A program made the position numbers and the translations under genes. DNA of 64,000 nucleotides from Phycisphaerales bacterium. GTDB taxonomy: Bacteria; Planctomycetota; Phycisphaerae; Phycisphaerales; UBA1924. Position 1 is the stretch's first letter. Each line of letters starts with the position of its first letter. Of this stretch, positions 51,822 through 61,754 are shown one piece after another. The notes under the pieces were generated by a model. It was given only the letters and a program-made list of their open reading frames with translations. It had not been told where the DNA came from and did not search any database. Location: the NCBI GenBank assembly GCA_029260515.1, contig JAJDDC010000019.1:62001-126000 (forward strand), given 5' to 3'.

Positions 51822-54476
51822 ATGCTGGACCAGATCGGCCCATACCAGGTCCAGCGCGAACTCGGCCGGGGCGGCATGGGGGTGGTGTACCTCGCCCACG
51901 ACACGCGGCTAGATCGCGATGTGGCGATCAAGGCCCTGCCCGCCGAGCTCGCGTCCGACCCGGCACGCCTCGAACGCTTCGAGCGTGAGGCCCGGACGCT
52001 CGCGAGCCTCAACCACCCCAACCTCGCCGGCATCCACGGCGTCGAGGAGCAGGACGGCGCACAGTACCTCGTGCTCGAATACGTGGCCGGCGAGACCCTC
52101 GCCGAGCGCCTCGACCGCGGCCCGCTCCCGGTGGATGAAGCGGTCGAGTTTGCCGCCCAGATCGCCGCGGGCATCGAGGCCGCCCACGAGGCGGGTGTCA
52201 TCCACCGCGACCTCAAACCGGCGAACATCAAGATCACGCCAGAAGGCAATGCAAAGGTGCTCGACTTCGGGCTCGCCCGGACCGACGAGGGCTCCGCCTC
52301 ATCGACCGGCGCGCTCGACAGCCCGACAATGACCACGCCCCAGCCCCAGCACTCGCCGACGATCGCCGGCGCCATCCTGGGCACCGCCGCGTACATGTCG
52401 CCCGAGCAGGCCCGCGGGCGACGCGTAGACAAACGCACCGACATCTGGTCATTCAGCGTCGTGCTCTACGAGATGCTCGTCGGCGCCGGCCCCTTCCACG
52501 GCGAGACCGCGAGCGACTCCATCGGCGCGGTGCTGCACAAGAGTTTCGACTTCGATCAGCTGCCGAGCGCCACGCCCGTGCGCGTTCGGCGGGTGCTGTC
52601 GAGGTGCCTCGAGCGGGACAAGAGCCTGCGATACCGAGACATCGGCGACGTCAGGATCGAACTGCTTGGTCACGGCGAACCCGAGGAATCGGAGAACCAG
52701 ACGGGAAGAGGATTGTCCGGCATCGGCGCCGCGGGAACTACCGTGTTGCTCATCGCAGTCGCTGTCCTCTCGGGCGTCGGGGGCTGGTTCGCGTCGCTGT
52801 CGACGCTGCCCGAGCCCGAACGCAAAGTCCGGAAGCTCGAGGTGTACGCGGCAGGCCCCGACGACAAGTTCAACGCGAGCTCGCCACGGATCTCGCCCGA
52901 CGGCATGAAGATCGCATTCGTGCAGGACGACTCGATCAAGATCCGAGACCTTACGACGTTCGAGATCCAAACCATCGCCGAGGCCAAGGGCGCGCGGCAG
53001 GTCCTCTGGTCGCCCGACGGACGGACGCTCGTCTACGTGACCACGACCGAGCTGTACCGGGTCCCGGCGACGGGCGGCGGCGCGTCGCGCCTCGGCGCCC
53101 ACGCCACCATGTTTCAAATGGCGTGGACCGACGACGACCGGCTTCTCTTCGCGGACGACGGCCGGGTGGACCTCCCGGCCATCTCGGCGATCCCCGCCCG
53201 CGGCGGTGCGGTGGAAAAGCTGCTCGAAGCGGATCGCGACGAGGTCATCGACTTTCATTCCACCGCAGCGATCCCGGGGACCGATGTCATCCTGTTCGTG
53301 CGTCACCGGACGGACCAGCGAACGCCGATCGAGGCGTGGGACGGCGAGCGGATCGTCGTCATCGCGGACTTCGACGACACCTACATAACGGCGCCGGTCT
53401 GGTCGCCGAGCGGTCACGTGCTGTTTACACGTGGTTTCGGCGAGCTCAGCCTCTGGGCCGTTCCCTTCTCCCCCGAGCGGATGGAAACCACCGGCGATGC
53501 GTTCCTCGTACAAACCGACGCGTCGGCGCCGTCGGTCTCGGCCGACGGCACGCTCTCGTTCGTCCGTGGATCGGCCGGGCTGGGCGGCGAACTCATCTGG
53601 GTGCTGCCCGACGGATCGATCGAGTCCATCGGCGACGGGGGCGAGCTCGTGACATCGCCCATCGTCTCGCCCGACGGCACGCGCGTGGCGTTCGCGGGCG
53701 GGTCCACCCCGAACGATCTCGAGATCTGGGTACGCGATCTCGAGCGAGGTATCAATACCCGCATCTCGTCGCTCGAGGGATTCGTGATCCCGACCGCCTG
53801 GTCGCCGGATGGCTCCGAGATCGCCGTCATGAACTTCGATCCGGCCGCAACAGAGAGCGCGCAGACAACCCGGTTCCTCAGCACGGACGGCACGGGGCCG
53901 ACGCGGGAGCCGTACCCGGGCCTGCTCGGCGCCTTCGATACCGATTGGAAGCGGGCCGTGATGATCTCCGACCCTCGGCTCGGCGCCGTGCAGATCTCTG
54001 CAATCGACCTCGAGCAGCGCACGGTGATCGGCGAGGTGGCGTCGAGCGACAACGGGTTCCTCTTTGTGTCGCTCAGCCCGGACGGCACACTCCTGCTCTA
54101 CGGCTCCCGCGAGTCCGGCGAGGCGCAGGTCTATTGCACGCGCTTCCCGAGCGGGGAGGGACGCTGGCAGGTGTCGTCCGACGGCGGGAGCAACCCCAGT
54201 TGGGCTCCGGACGGCACAGCCGCGTACTACCTCAATACTGACGACCGACTCATGCAGGTCCCGGTCACGCCCGAGCCATCGCTCCGCTTCGGTGTTCCCC
54301 GGCCGGTGTTTCCAGAGAAGGCGGACACGGCTGATTTTTCGAACATCGTCCCCGCGCCCGACGGCGAGCGGTTCATCTCGGTCCGCGCCCACGACGAGGA
54401 AGATGCCGCAACAGGGTTCAAACTGCTCCTGATCGAGAACTGGTACGAGGAGTTCCGGGGGGAAGAGCGGCGATGA
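51822..54476 (+). CDS. membrane Ser/Thr protein kinase with C-terminal beta-propeller (first of pair)
   Basis: The protein has 884 residues. The Hanks-type kinase (about 7-275) is complete: GRGGMG loop, K37 in DVAIKALP, catalytic D130 in VIHRDLKPAN, DFG D148, and GTAAYMSPEQARG. A helix at about 305-325 (TTVLLIAVAVLSGVGGWF) leads to an extracytoplasmic TolB/WD40-type propeller (about 335-880: RISPDGMKIAFV, LWSPDGRTLVYV, SPIVSPDGTRVAFAG, LSPDGTLLLYGSRESG). In this family an outside signal read by the propeller is thought to control phosphorylation of cytoplasmic targets. The stop overlaps the next start (ATGA). Confidence 0.92.
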   Translation: MLDQIGPYQVQRELGRGGMGVVYLAHDTRLDRDVAIKALPAELASDPARLERFEREARTLASLNHPNLAGIHGVEEQDGAQYLVLEYVAGETLAERLDRGPLPVDEAVEFAAQIAAGIEAAHEAGVIHRDLKPANIKITPEGNAKVLDFGLARTDEGSASSTGALDSPTMTTPQPQHSPTIAGAILGTAAYMSPEQARGRRVDKRTDIWSFSVVLYEMLVGAGPFHGETASDSIGAVLHKSFDFDQLPSATPVRVRRVLSRCLERDKSLRYRDIGDVRIELLGHGEPEESENQTGRGLSGIGAAGTTVLLIAVAVLSGVGGWFASLSTLPEPERKVRKLEVYAAGPDDKFNASSPRISPDGMKIAFVQDDSIKIRDLTTFEIQTIAEAKGARQVLWSPDGRTLVYVTTTELYRVPATGGGASRLGAHATMFQMAWTDDDRLLFADDGRVDLPAISAIPARGGAVEKLLEADRDEVIDFHSTAAIPGTDVILFVRHRTDQRTPIEAWDGERIVVIADFDDTYITAPVWSPSGHVLFTRGFGELSLWAVPFSPERMETTGDAFLVQTDASAPSVSADGTLSFVRGSAGLGGELIWVLPDGSIESIGDGGELVTSPIVSPDGTRVAFAGGSTPNDLEIWVRDLERGINTRISSLEGFVIPTAWSPDGSEIAVMNFDPAATESAQTTRFLSTDGTGPTREPYPGLLGAFDTDWKRAVMISDPRLGAVQISAIDLEQRTVIGEVASSDNGFLFVSLSPDGTLLLYGSRESGEAQVYCTRFPSGEGRWQVSSDGGSNPSWAPDGTAAYYLNTDDRLMQVPVTPEPSLRFGVPRPVFPEKADTADFSNIVPAPDGERFISVRAHDEEDAATGFKLLLIENWYEEFRGEERR

Positions 54477-57196
54477 GCGCGTCATCGCAGATCGGCCCGT
54501 ACGAAGTGGTTCGCGAGCTCGGCCGGGGCGGCATGGGCGTGGTGTACCTCGCCCACGACACCCGCCTGGACCGCGACGTCGCCATCAAGGCCCTGCCCGC
54601 CGAGCTCGCGTCCGACCCGGCCCGACTCGAACGCTTCGAACGCGAGGCCCGCACGCTCGCCAGCCTGAACCACCCCAACCTCGCCGGGATCCACGGCGTC
54701 GAAGAACAGGACGGCGCCAGGTACCTCGTCCTCGAGTACGTCGAGGGCGAATCACTTGCCGACCGCCTCGACCGCGGCCCGCTCCCGGCGGACGAGGCGG
54801 TCGAGCTGGCCGTCCAGATCGCCGCCGGGCTCGAGGCCGCCCACGAGGCGGGCGTCGTCCACCGCGATCTCAAGCCGGCCAACATCGTCGTCACGCCCGA
54901 GGGCCAGGCCAAGGTCCTCGACTTCGGGCTCGCCCGCGCCGACGACGGGTCGCTCTCGTCCTCGGGCGCCCTCGACAGCCCCACGATGACCACGCCCCAG
55001 CCGCAGCACTCCCCCACCATCGAGGGCGCGATCCTCGGTACCGCGGCGTACATGAGCCCCGAGCAGGCGCGAGGGCGCCGCGTGGACAAGCGCACCGACA
55101 TCTGGTCCTTCGGCGTCGTCCTCTACGAGATGCTCGTGGGCGCCAGCCCATTCCACGGCGAGACCGCCACCGACTCCATCGGCGCCGTCCTGCACAAGGA
55201 CCTCGACCTCGACCAGCTCCCGCCAGCGACGCCCGGATCTGTCCGCCGCGTGCTCGAACGCTGCCTCGTCCGCGACAAGGGCCAACGCTACCGCGACATC
55301 GGGGATGTCAGGCTGGAGCTGCTGCGTCCCGACGCCACCGAGCAAACTGCATCTGCGCACACCCCGCGTCTGCCCCTGGGTGTGCTGGCACTCGCCGCGT
55401 TGTTCCTCGCGGCGTTGAGCGCGGGTGTTGGCTGGTGGCTCGGGCCTCGGCCCGCACCGGAGCGCCCGGGTGTCTCTCGACTCTCGATCAGCCTCCCGAA
55501 AGAGAACCCACCGTTCTTCTGGCCGGACCCGGCCTTGTCGGCCGACGGACGCCGTCTCGTGATTCTCGTCGAGAAGGGTGATGATTTCGTCGCGGTGGTC
55601 CGGGACATGGCGGACCCCGGCGTGCGGGAGATCCCCGGCTCGACCAACATCTTCGAGCTTGCGATCTCTGATGACGGCCGCTGGCTGTGCTACTCCGACG
55701 ACGATTCGCTGAAGAAACGCCTCGTCGCGGGCGGCCCGGCGGTGACCATCTGTGACGCGCCGCGGATGCGAGGATGCGTGTGGGAAAACGATGAGTCAAT
55801 CATCTTTGCACCCAACAACTATGGACCGTTGTTTCGCGTCGCAGTCCGGGGTGGTGAACCCACCCCGCTGTACGACCTCGAGCAAGCCGGCGGCGTCTCT
55901 GATCGGCATCCCCACATGCTGCCGGGCGGGCGCGGCGTCCTGTTCCATCGAGGCACGGGCGACAACGCCAAGCTCGAACACTCGAAACTGATGGTGTTCG
56001 CCTTCGACGAGCGGGCGCCCCGCGAGCTCGGGCGAGGCGCGACCCATGGCCGGTACGTCGACTCGGGGCACCTCGTCTATCAATCGGAGTCAACACTCTT
56101 CGCCGCGGGGTTCGACCTCGAGACCCTCGAGTTCACAACGCCCGAAGCGATCGTGCTCGAGGGGCTCACGACCTCGAACGCCTCGGCGCCGCCGCAGTGG
56201 GATGTCAGCCCGAACGGGACACTCGTGTACTTCACCGGCGAGACCAGCCCGGGCGAGAAGCGCGTCATCTCCGTCGATCACGACGGGGAGATCACGCCCC
56301 TCAGCGAGCACACAGGAACATACGAGGAGATCGTCCCATCTGACGACGGCCGTTTCATCGCGGTCGAAATAGACGTACAGGGTGGCGACGAACATCTGTG
56401 CGTGATCGAGCTCGGGCGCGATCTCCTCACGCCGCTCCCCGCGGCCGACGCGGGGGACTATGCGCCGGTCTGGAGCCCCGACGGAAAGTGGCTCGCTATT
56501 AGCTCCTACCGAAATGAAGACTCCAGCGCCCGACAACTCCACAGGTTCCGTGTCGGCAGCGTCTCGCCCCCAGAACTGCTCCTCGACTCGGACCGCATGG
56601 TCGCGCCGTGCGACTGGTCGAGCGACGGCGGCTTCCTCGTTGTCAGCTACCTGACAGATGCTGGCGAATATGACCTGGGCATCGTCCGGCTCGATCAATC
56701 CGGCGACGTGCTCTCTCAGGACATCGAACCGCTCGTCGACTGGCCAGGGTACGAATGGGCAGCCCAGCTGTCTCCCGATGATCGATGGGTGCTGTTCGCG
56801 GCCTACACCGAGCTCTCCGGACGCCAGATCTATGTCGTCAGCATCGACGACCCGAGCGTCTCGACACAGATCTCTGTCGGCAGCGGGACGTACGCCACCT
56901 GGGCGCCAGACAGGGACACCATCTACTACATCGACGATGATTCCGTTTCCAAGACCGTCTTCGCGGTCGACTACCAAATCACCGAGCGCGGCGAACTCCG
57001 CCCGGCCTCGCCTCGTCCGGTGCTCGATCTCGACACCATCGACGAGCTCGGCTCGTTCTACACCAACGCGGACGGGACCGCCTTCATCGTCGGCGAAGCG
57101 GTCGACGGGTCCACCGTGACCGCGCCGCGCGTGCCCAATGTGATCCTCAACTGGACCACCGAACTCAGCGAGATCGTCCCGCTCAAGAAGCAGTGA
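54473..57196 (+). CDS. membrane Ser/Thr protein kinase with C-terminal beta-propeller (second of pair)
   Basis: The protein has 907 residues. The kinase domain is nearly identical to that of the upstream gene (IGPYEVVRELGRGGMGVVY, K39, D132 in VVHRDLKPAN, D150). The helix (VLALAALFLAALSAGVGWWL) and the propeller (PALSADGRRLVILVEKGD, PVWSPDGKWLAIS, VSPNGTLVYFTGET) are clearly different, and the C-terminus is KK/Q-rich. ATGA overlap with the upstream gene implies coupled translation and probable equal amounts. The pair looks like a recent duplication of the kinase half with divergence of the sensor half. Confidence 0.92.
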   Translation: MSASSQIGPYEVVRELGRGGMGVVYLAHDTRLDRDVAIKALPAELASDPARLERFEREARTLASLNHPNLAGIHGVEEQDGARYLVLEYVEGESLADRLDRGPLPADEAVELAVQIAAGLEAAHEAGVVHRDLKPANIVVTPEGQAKVLDFGLARADDGSLSSSGALDSPTMTTPQPQHSPTIEGAILGTAAYMSPEQARGRRVDKRTDIWSFGVVLYEMLVGASPFHGETATDSIGAVLHKDLDLDQLPPATPGSVRRVLERCLVRDKGQRYRDIGDVRLELLRPDATEQTASAHTPRLPLGVLALAALFLAALSAGVGWWLGPRPAPERPGVSRLSISLPKENPPFFWPDPALSADGRRLVILVEKGDDFVAVVRDMADPGVREIPGSTNIFELAISDDGRWLCYSDDDSLKKRLVAGGPAVTICDAPRMRGCVWENDESIIFAPNNYGPLFRVAVRGGEPTPLYDLEQAGGVSDRHPHMLPGGRGVLFHRGTGDNAKLEHSKLMVFAFDERAPRELGRGATHGRYVDSGHLVYQSESTLFAAGFDLETLEFTTPEAIVLEGLTTSNASAPPQWDVSPNGTLVYFTGETSPGEKRVISVDHDGEITPLSEHTGTYEEIVPSDDGRFIAVEIDVQGGDEHLCVIELGRDLLTPLPAADAGDYAPVWSPDGKWLAISSYRNEDSSARQLHRFRVGSVSPPELLLDSDRMVAPCDWSSDGGFLVVSYLTDAGEYDLGIVRLDQSGDVLSQDIEPLVDWPGYEWAAQLSPDDRWVLFAAYTELSGRQIYVVSIDDPSVSTQISVGSGTYATWAPDRDTIYYIDDDSVSKTVFAVDYQITERGELRPASPRPVLDLDTIDELGSFYTNADGTAFIVGEAVDGSTVTAPRVPNVILNWTTELSEIVPLKKQ

Positions 57197-57418
57197 CGAC
57201 CTCGCCCCGCGGCATGATCAGATCCAACGCCCCGAGCCGGGTTCCGCGTGAGATCGCCCGCGATACGTGACGACCGCGACGACGGTTCGGCTCCGCCAGC
57301 CGCCTGCCCGCTGTGGGCTGGTCGTCGGATCGCTCTGGTACACAATGGTGTGGTGTGCGCGACCCGATGCGGCACCCGTCGTCGGGCGCTGCGCGCCGAG
57401 GTCAGGCCGAGCAGAAAA

Positions 57419-57491
<73 letters not shown>

Positions 57492-57521
57492 GTGCGGCGT
57501 CCCTTGGGGCACCCACGAACG

Positions 57522-57551
57522 ATTCTAGCTCGCCCCCGCGCCGGGGGTCCA
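57522..57551 (-). promoter_or_regulatory. candidate promoter of tRNA-Lys
   Basis: TAGAAT (57527-57522) on the minus strand, about 30 bp before the tRNA 5' end, with a weak TGGACC at 18 bp (57551-57546). The spacer contains the GC palindrome CCCCCGGCGCGGGGG, here interrupted. Confidence 0.4.
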
Positions 57552-57600
57552 CCGTCCACAACCGATTGCGGGCCTGTCGGCGCCCTCGTAGCCTCGCCGC

Positions 57601-59247
57601 GTGGGAGATGATCACACCAGCACGACGCCGCGGACGTCCGGCCAGGGCGGGCGGGCGCCGGGCGGGTCGTGGACCGCGTGCGCCGCGCTGCTCGCCCTCT
57701 GCCTGGTTCTCGCCGCCCGCGTGCTCGGGCCCAGCGACCTGGGCCAAAATCTCGACCAGTCCAAGACGATGTCGCTGACCGCGGACATGGTCGTCAACGC
57801 GCACTGGCTCGTGCCCGCCGACTCGATGGGCGAGCCGACACACAAGCCGCCCCTGATGAACTGGGTTGCCGCCCCGCTCGTCGCGGCGGGAGTCTGGACC
57901 GAATGGGCCTTCAAGCTTCCCTCGCTGCTCGGGGCGTTGGCGACGTTCGTCGCCGTCGGATGCATCGGCGCCCGCCTGCTCGGCGCGGCGTCCGACGAGC
58001 TCCGCCCCGCGGCCCGTGCGCTCGCGGTCTCCTCGCCCACGACGCTCGCGCTCGCCGCGGCGTTGGTCTGGATCGCGTCGCCGTCGTCGGTCAAGCACGC
58101 GTACTTCTGCCGCCCGGACATGCTCTTCACCGCCTTCGTCGCCTGGGGCTGGTACGCCGCGCTGCGCGCGGGTGAGGGTGGGCCCGCCCGCGTCCGTTGG
58201 GCCCTAGCGATGTGGACGCTCACCGGGCTGGCCCTGCTGACCAAGGGGCCCATGGCGCTGCTCGTGCCCGGGTACGCGCTGCTGGCCCCGATCGTGATCC
58301 GACACGTGCGTCACCTGCCCTGGCACGCGTGGGTCTGGGGGGCGGCGCTCGCCGCGGGCTTGTTCTGTCTGTGGCTCGTGCCCGCGTGGATCACCCATCC
58401 CGAGCACGTGGGCGGCTCGCTCGTCGGCTTCGAGTTCTTCTCGCGCCTCGAGGGCAGCGCCACGGGCGCGGGCCCGCTCGAGCTGGTCCGCAAGGCGCCC
58501 GAGATCCCGGGCTGGTTCGTGGAACGCTTCGTCCCCTGGGCGATCGCGGCCCTCGCGGCGCTCGTCGTCATCCCGCCGACCAAATGGCGCACACACCCGC
58601 TCGCGCCCGCGATCCTCTGGATGCTGCTGGTCATGCTCGTCACCGGGCTGATCCGCTACCGCGGCGCCTCGTACCTGCTCCCGTCGTACCCCGCGGGCGC
58701 CGTCCTCGCGGCCTTCGTCCTGCTGCACCGACGCTCGCCGATCGGGATCCGGACGCTCGCCGTCGCGGGCGTGCTCGTCGCGGCCCTCGTCGCGGGGCGC
58801 GAGGTCCTGCTCAGCCGCGCCGCCAAGACCCGGGCGGGCGACCGGGCCTGGGCGTTCGCACAAGAGGCCCGGGCGATAGTCGGCGACGAGTCCCTGCTCT
58901 TCGTCCGGACCGGCGACGACCCGATCCCCACGATGATGCGACGCGTCCGCCCCGGCCAGCCGACGCCCGATCAGCTCGCCCTGGCCGCCTGGGTCATCCT
59001 CCCGATCTCCCCGGACGCCGGCGAGGGAGGCCCCGAGGCCGTCCTCCGCTCGGACCGGATCGTGCAGACCCGGGCCGGATCGGGCGCCGCCAGGACCGCC
59101 CCGTATGCCCTTGGGCTGTTCCACCGATCAGACTGGCCCGAGGACTGGGCCCCGCCGACCGAGCCGATCAACGACTGGGGGGCCGGGACGCCCGCGCCTC
59201 TGCCCGGTCCGTCCCGGGCCCCCGCGCCGAATTCCGGCTCGGATTGA
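57601..59247 (+). CDS. GT39/ArnT-like membrane glycosyltransferase
   Basis: The protein has 548 residues from the GTG at 57601. About 12 helices. The first extracytoplasmic loop has NLDQSKTMSLTADMVVNAHW, matching the ArnT/PMT family layout (acidic residue after helix 1, then HW). HKPPLMNWVAAPLV, LTKGPMALLVPGYALL and FVERFVPWAIAAL are further family marks. Such enzymes use polyprenyl-phosphate sugars to modify lipid or protein in the outer leaflet. Its stop TGA overlaps the candidate rpmF promoter. Confidence 0.87.
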   Translation: MGDDHTSTTPRTSGQGGRAPGGSWTACAALLALCLVLAARVLGPSDLGQNLDQSKTMSLTADMVVNAHWLVPADSMGEPTHKPPLMNWVAAPLVAAGVWTEWAFKLPSLLGALATFVAVGCIGARLLGAASDELRPAARALAVSSPTTLALAAALVWIASPSSVKHAYFCRPDMLFTAFVAWGWYAALRAGEGGPARVRWALAMWTLTGLALLTKGPMALLVPGYALLAPIVIRHVRHLPWHAWVWGAALAAGLFCLWLVPAWITHPEHVGGSLVGFEFFSRLEGSATGAGPLELVRKAPEIPGWFVERFVPWAIAALAALVVIPPTKWRTHPLAPAILWMLLVMLVTGLIRYRGASYLLPSYPAGAVLAAFVLLHRRSPIGIRTLAVAGVLVAALVAGREVLLSRAAKTRAGDRAWAFAQEARAIVGDESLLFVRTGDDPIPTMMRRVRPGQPTPDQLALAAWVILPISPDAGEGGPEAVLRSDRIVQTRAGSGAARTAPYALGLFHRSDWPEDWAPPTEPINDWGAGTPAPLPGPSRAPAPNSGSD

Positions 59248-59273
59248 CGTTTCGCGGTCGGCGAACCTACCGT
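59244..59273 (+). promoter_or_regulatory. candidate promoter of rpmF-plsX-fabH
   Basis: TTGACG (59244-59249), 18 bp and TACCGT (59268-59273), about 77 bp before rpmF. The minus-35 is five of six; the minus-10 is weak. Confidence 0.4.
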
Positions 59274-59349
59274 AGTTGTCCCAGACTCGCCCCCATCGGG
59301 GCGGGCGTTCACGAGCCCGAATCGGCGGCCAGCGCCGGAGACCAGACCA

Positions 59350-59550
59350 ATGCTCCCAGCACAACGCCAGAGCCACGGCCGCACCCGCCGACGCCGCGCC
59401 CACGATTCGCTCAAGCCCTTCAAGCTGACGATCTGCCCCCTCTCGGGCATGCCAAAGCAGCACCACCGCACGTGCAAGGAATCCGGGTACGTCCGTCCGG
59501 GCCTGCGGATCTCGGTGCCGAAGCTCGGCATCGGCGTCTCCAACGACTGA
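59350..59550 (+). CDS. rpmF: 50S ribosomal protein L32
   Basis: The protein has 66 residues. The L32 pattern is RTRRRRAHDSLKP-FKLTICPLSG-CKESGYVRPG. Usual L32 zinc pairs CxxC and CxxC are CPLS (C29) and CKES (C42), so each second Cys is Ser and zinc is probably not bound. Identification rests on the basic N-terminus, GYV ending region and the conserved cluster rpmF-plsX-fabH. GGAG precedes the ATG. Confidence 0.88.
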   Translation: MLPAQRQSHGRTRRRRAHDSLKPFKLTICPLSGMPKQHHRTCKESGYVRPGLRISVPKLGIGVSND

Positions 59551-59577
59551 CCCGAGCCAAGAGAGGATCCGACGCCG

Positions 59578-60612
59578 ATGCGCCTTGCCATCGATGTCAT
59601 GGGCGGCGACAACGCCCCCGACGCGGTGCTGCGGGGATGCATCGACGCGCTGGAACTCCTCGACGACGCGGACCGACTCGTCCTCGTCGGCCCGCGAGAG
59701 CTGATTGCTGAGTACATCGACGAGCTCGCCAAGGGCGATCCCCGCATCGAGATCGAGCACGCCCCCGACGTCATCGCGATGCACGACTCCGCGGCCGCCT
59801 CCGTCCGCTCCAAGGTCAACTCCTCCATCGTCCGCATGGCCCGCCTGGGCGCGGGCAAGGACGGCACGCCCTGCGACGCTGTGCTGTCCGCGGGCAACAC
59901 GGGCGCGTGCGTCTCGGCCGGCATCATGCACATGAAGCGCCTGCCCGGCGTCCACCGCCCGGGCATCTGCGTCACCATCCCCGCATTCCAGGGCCCGATC
60001 GTCCTGTGCGACGCCGGCGCCAACCCCGAACCCCGCGCCTCGCACCTCTGGCAGTACGCCGTCATGGCCGAGGTCGTCGCACGGCGCAGCCTCGGGCTCG
60101 ACAAGCCGCGCGTCGCGATCATGAACATCGGCGCCGAGGAGTCCAAGGGCTCCGACCTTGTCAAGCAGGCCGCCGAACTCATCAAGGCCACGCCCGACAT
60201 GAACTACATCGGCTACGTCGAGGGGCGCGACTTCTTCGCGGGCGCGGCCGACGTCATCATCACCGACGGGTTCGTGGGCAACACCGTCCTGAAGATGGCC
60301 GAGGGACTCGCCAAGAGCCTCTTCGAGGCCATCGCGACCGAGATCTTCGAGCAGGACCCCAACCTCGCCCTCCAGTTCGAGCCCATCGTCAAACAGATCT
60401 ACGCCAAGAACGACTACCACGAGCACGGCGGGGCGCCCCTGCTGGGCGTCAACGGCGTCATGATGATCGCCCACGGCTCGTCCAAAGCCAAAACCATCCG
60501 CGCCGCCATCCGCAACACACGCGACTACGTCAACGCAGGCGTCAACCAGGCCATCGAGGCCCGCCTCTCCCAGGTCGCCGACCTCGAGAAGCGCCAACGC
60601 GAGCACGCATGA
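59578..60612 (+). CDS. plsX: phosphate acyltransferase PlsX
   Basis: The protein has 344 residues. It makes acyl-phosphate from acyl-ACP for phospholipid synthesis. Visible: MRLAIDVMGGDNAP, SAGNTGACVSAG, GICVTIPAFQGPIVLCDAGAN, NIGAEESKGSDLVKQA, ADVIITDGFVGNTVLKM, GGAPLLGVNG. It overlaps fabH by ATGA and starts 27 bp after rpmF, an operon with L32. Confidence 0.96.
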   Translation: MRLAIDVMGGDNAPDAVLRGCIDALELLDDADRLVLVGPRELIAEYIDELAKGDPRIEIEHAPDVIAMHDSAAASVRSKVNSSIVRMARLGAGKDGTPCDAVLSAGNTGACVSAGIMHMKRLPGVHRPGICVTIPAFQGPIVLCDAGANPEPRASHLWQYAVMAEVVARRSLGLDKPRVAIMNIGAEESKGSDLVKQAAELIKATPDMNYIGYVEGRDFFAGAADVIITDGFVGNTVLKMAEGLAKSLFEAIATEIFEQDPNLALQFEPIVKQIYAKNDYHEHGGAPLLGVNGVMMIAHGSSKAKTIRAAIRNTRDYVNAGVNQAIEARLSQVADLEKRQREHA

Positions 60613-61637
60613 GTTCACCCCGCCCCATCACCCTGCCCACCAACATCGGCGTCCGCATCGCCGGCGTCGGCGCCGCCCTGCCCGACAAGGTCCTCACCAA
60701 CTTCGACCTCGAAAAACTCATGGACACCTCGGACGAGTGGATCGTCCAGCGCACCGGCATCCGCGAGCGACGCGTCCACGAGCCCGAGAAGGGCCAGACC
60801 GCCAGCTACCACGGCGCCCGCGCCCTCGACGCCGCCCTCAAGGACGCATCGCTCACCATCGACGACCTCGACCTGCTCGTCGTCGCCACCATGACCCCCG
60901 AGATGCCCACGCCCTCGGTCTCGTCGCTCATGGCCGACCACCTGGGCGCTGGCGCCATCGGCGCCTTCGACATCTGCGCCGGCTGCTGCGGCTTCGTCTT
61001 CAGCATGAACGTCGCCCACGACCTCATCAAAACCGGCCGCTACAAGAACGTCGGCGTTATCGGCTCCGATTGCCTCACCAAGTTCGCCGACTATTCAACC
61101 TACGGCCGCTCCACCGCCATCCTGTTCGGCGACGCCGCCGCCGGCGTCGTCCTCCAGGCCACCGACAATCCCAGCCAGGGCCTGCTCGCCCAAGCGATGC
61201 ACTCCGACGGCGGGCGCGCCAAGCACCTGTTCATCCCCGTCGCCAAGACCGACTTCTTCGAGCAAGACGACTACGACGAGCGCAAGCTCGGCGCCGTCCA
61301 GATGAACGGCCCGGCCGTCTTCAAGTTCGCCGTCACCACATTCCCCAACCTCATCGAAGAGACGCTGACCAAGGCGGGCCTGAGCGCCGACGACGTGGAC
61401 CACTTCGTCTGCCACCAGTCCAACGCCCGCATCCTGGCGGCCGCCCGCGACCGCTTTGGCCTGCCCGAGGACAAGCTGCTCATCAACATCGACCACTACG
61501 GCAACACGGTCGCCGCCTCCGTCCCCCTCGTCCTCGACGAACTCAAGAAGGCCGGCCGCGTCCACGAGGGCCAGAAGATCATGTTCCTCGCCTTCGGCGC
61601 CGGCCTCACCTGGGGCTCGAGCCTCTGGCAGCTCTAA
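60609..61637 (+). CDS. fabH: 3-oxoacyl-ACP synthase III (KAS III)
   Basis: The protein has 342 residues from the ATG at 60609, which overlaps the plsX stop. It starts fatty-acid synthesis by joining acetyl-CoA and malonyl-ACP. Triad: C126 in DICAGCCGF, H269 in FVCHQSNARI, N299 in YGNTVAASVP. The RTGIRERR motif and GAGLTWGSSLW ending are as in FabH. Length is normal. Confidence 0.97.
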   Translation: MSSPRPITLPTNIGVRIAGVGAALPDKVLTNFDLEKLMDTSDEWIVQRTGIRERRVHEPEKGQTASYHGARALDAALKDASLTIDDLDLLVVATMTPEMPTPSVSSLMADHLGAGAIGAFDICAGCCGFVFSMNVAHDLIKTGRYKNVGVIGSDCLTKFADYSTYGRSTAILFGDAAAGVVLQATDNPSQGLLAQAMHSDGGRAKHLFIPVAKTDFFEQDDYDERKLGAVQMNGPAVFKFAVTTFPNLIEETLTKAGLSADDVDHFVCHQSNARILAAARDRFGLPEDKLLINIDHYGNTVAASVPLVLDELKKAGRVHEGQKIMFLAFGAGLTWGSSLWQL

Positions 61638-61754
61638 ATCCCGCGATTCACAACATTTCCGTAGGAACTCCGCGCCCCGATCTCGCGTTGCGTGTGGGCG
61701 CCGCTCCCCGAGGCCTCGGCCCCGTCGTCGCCGCACGCCCCGAGGAGATCCCCG

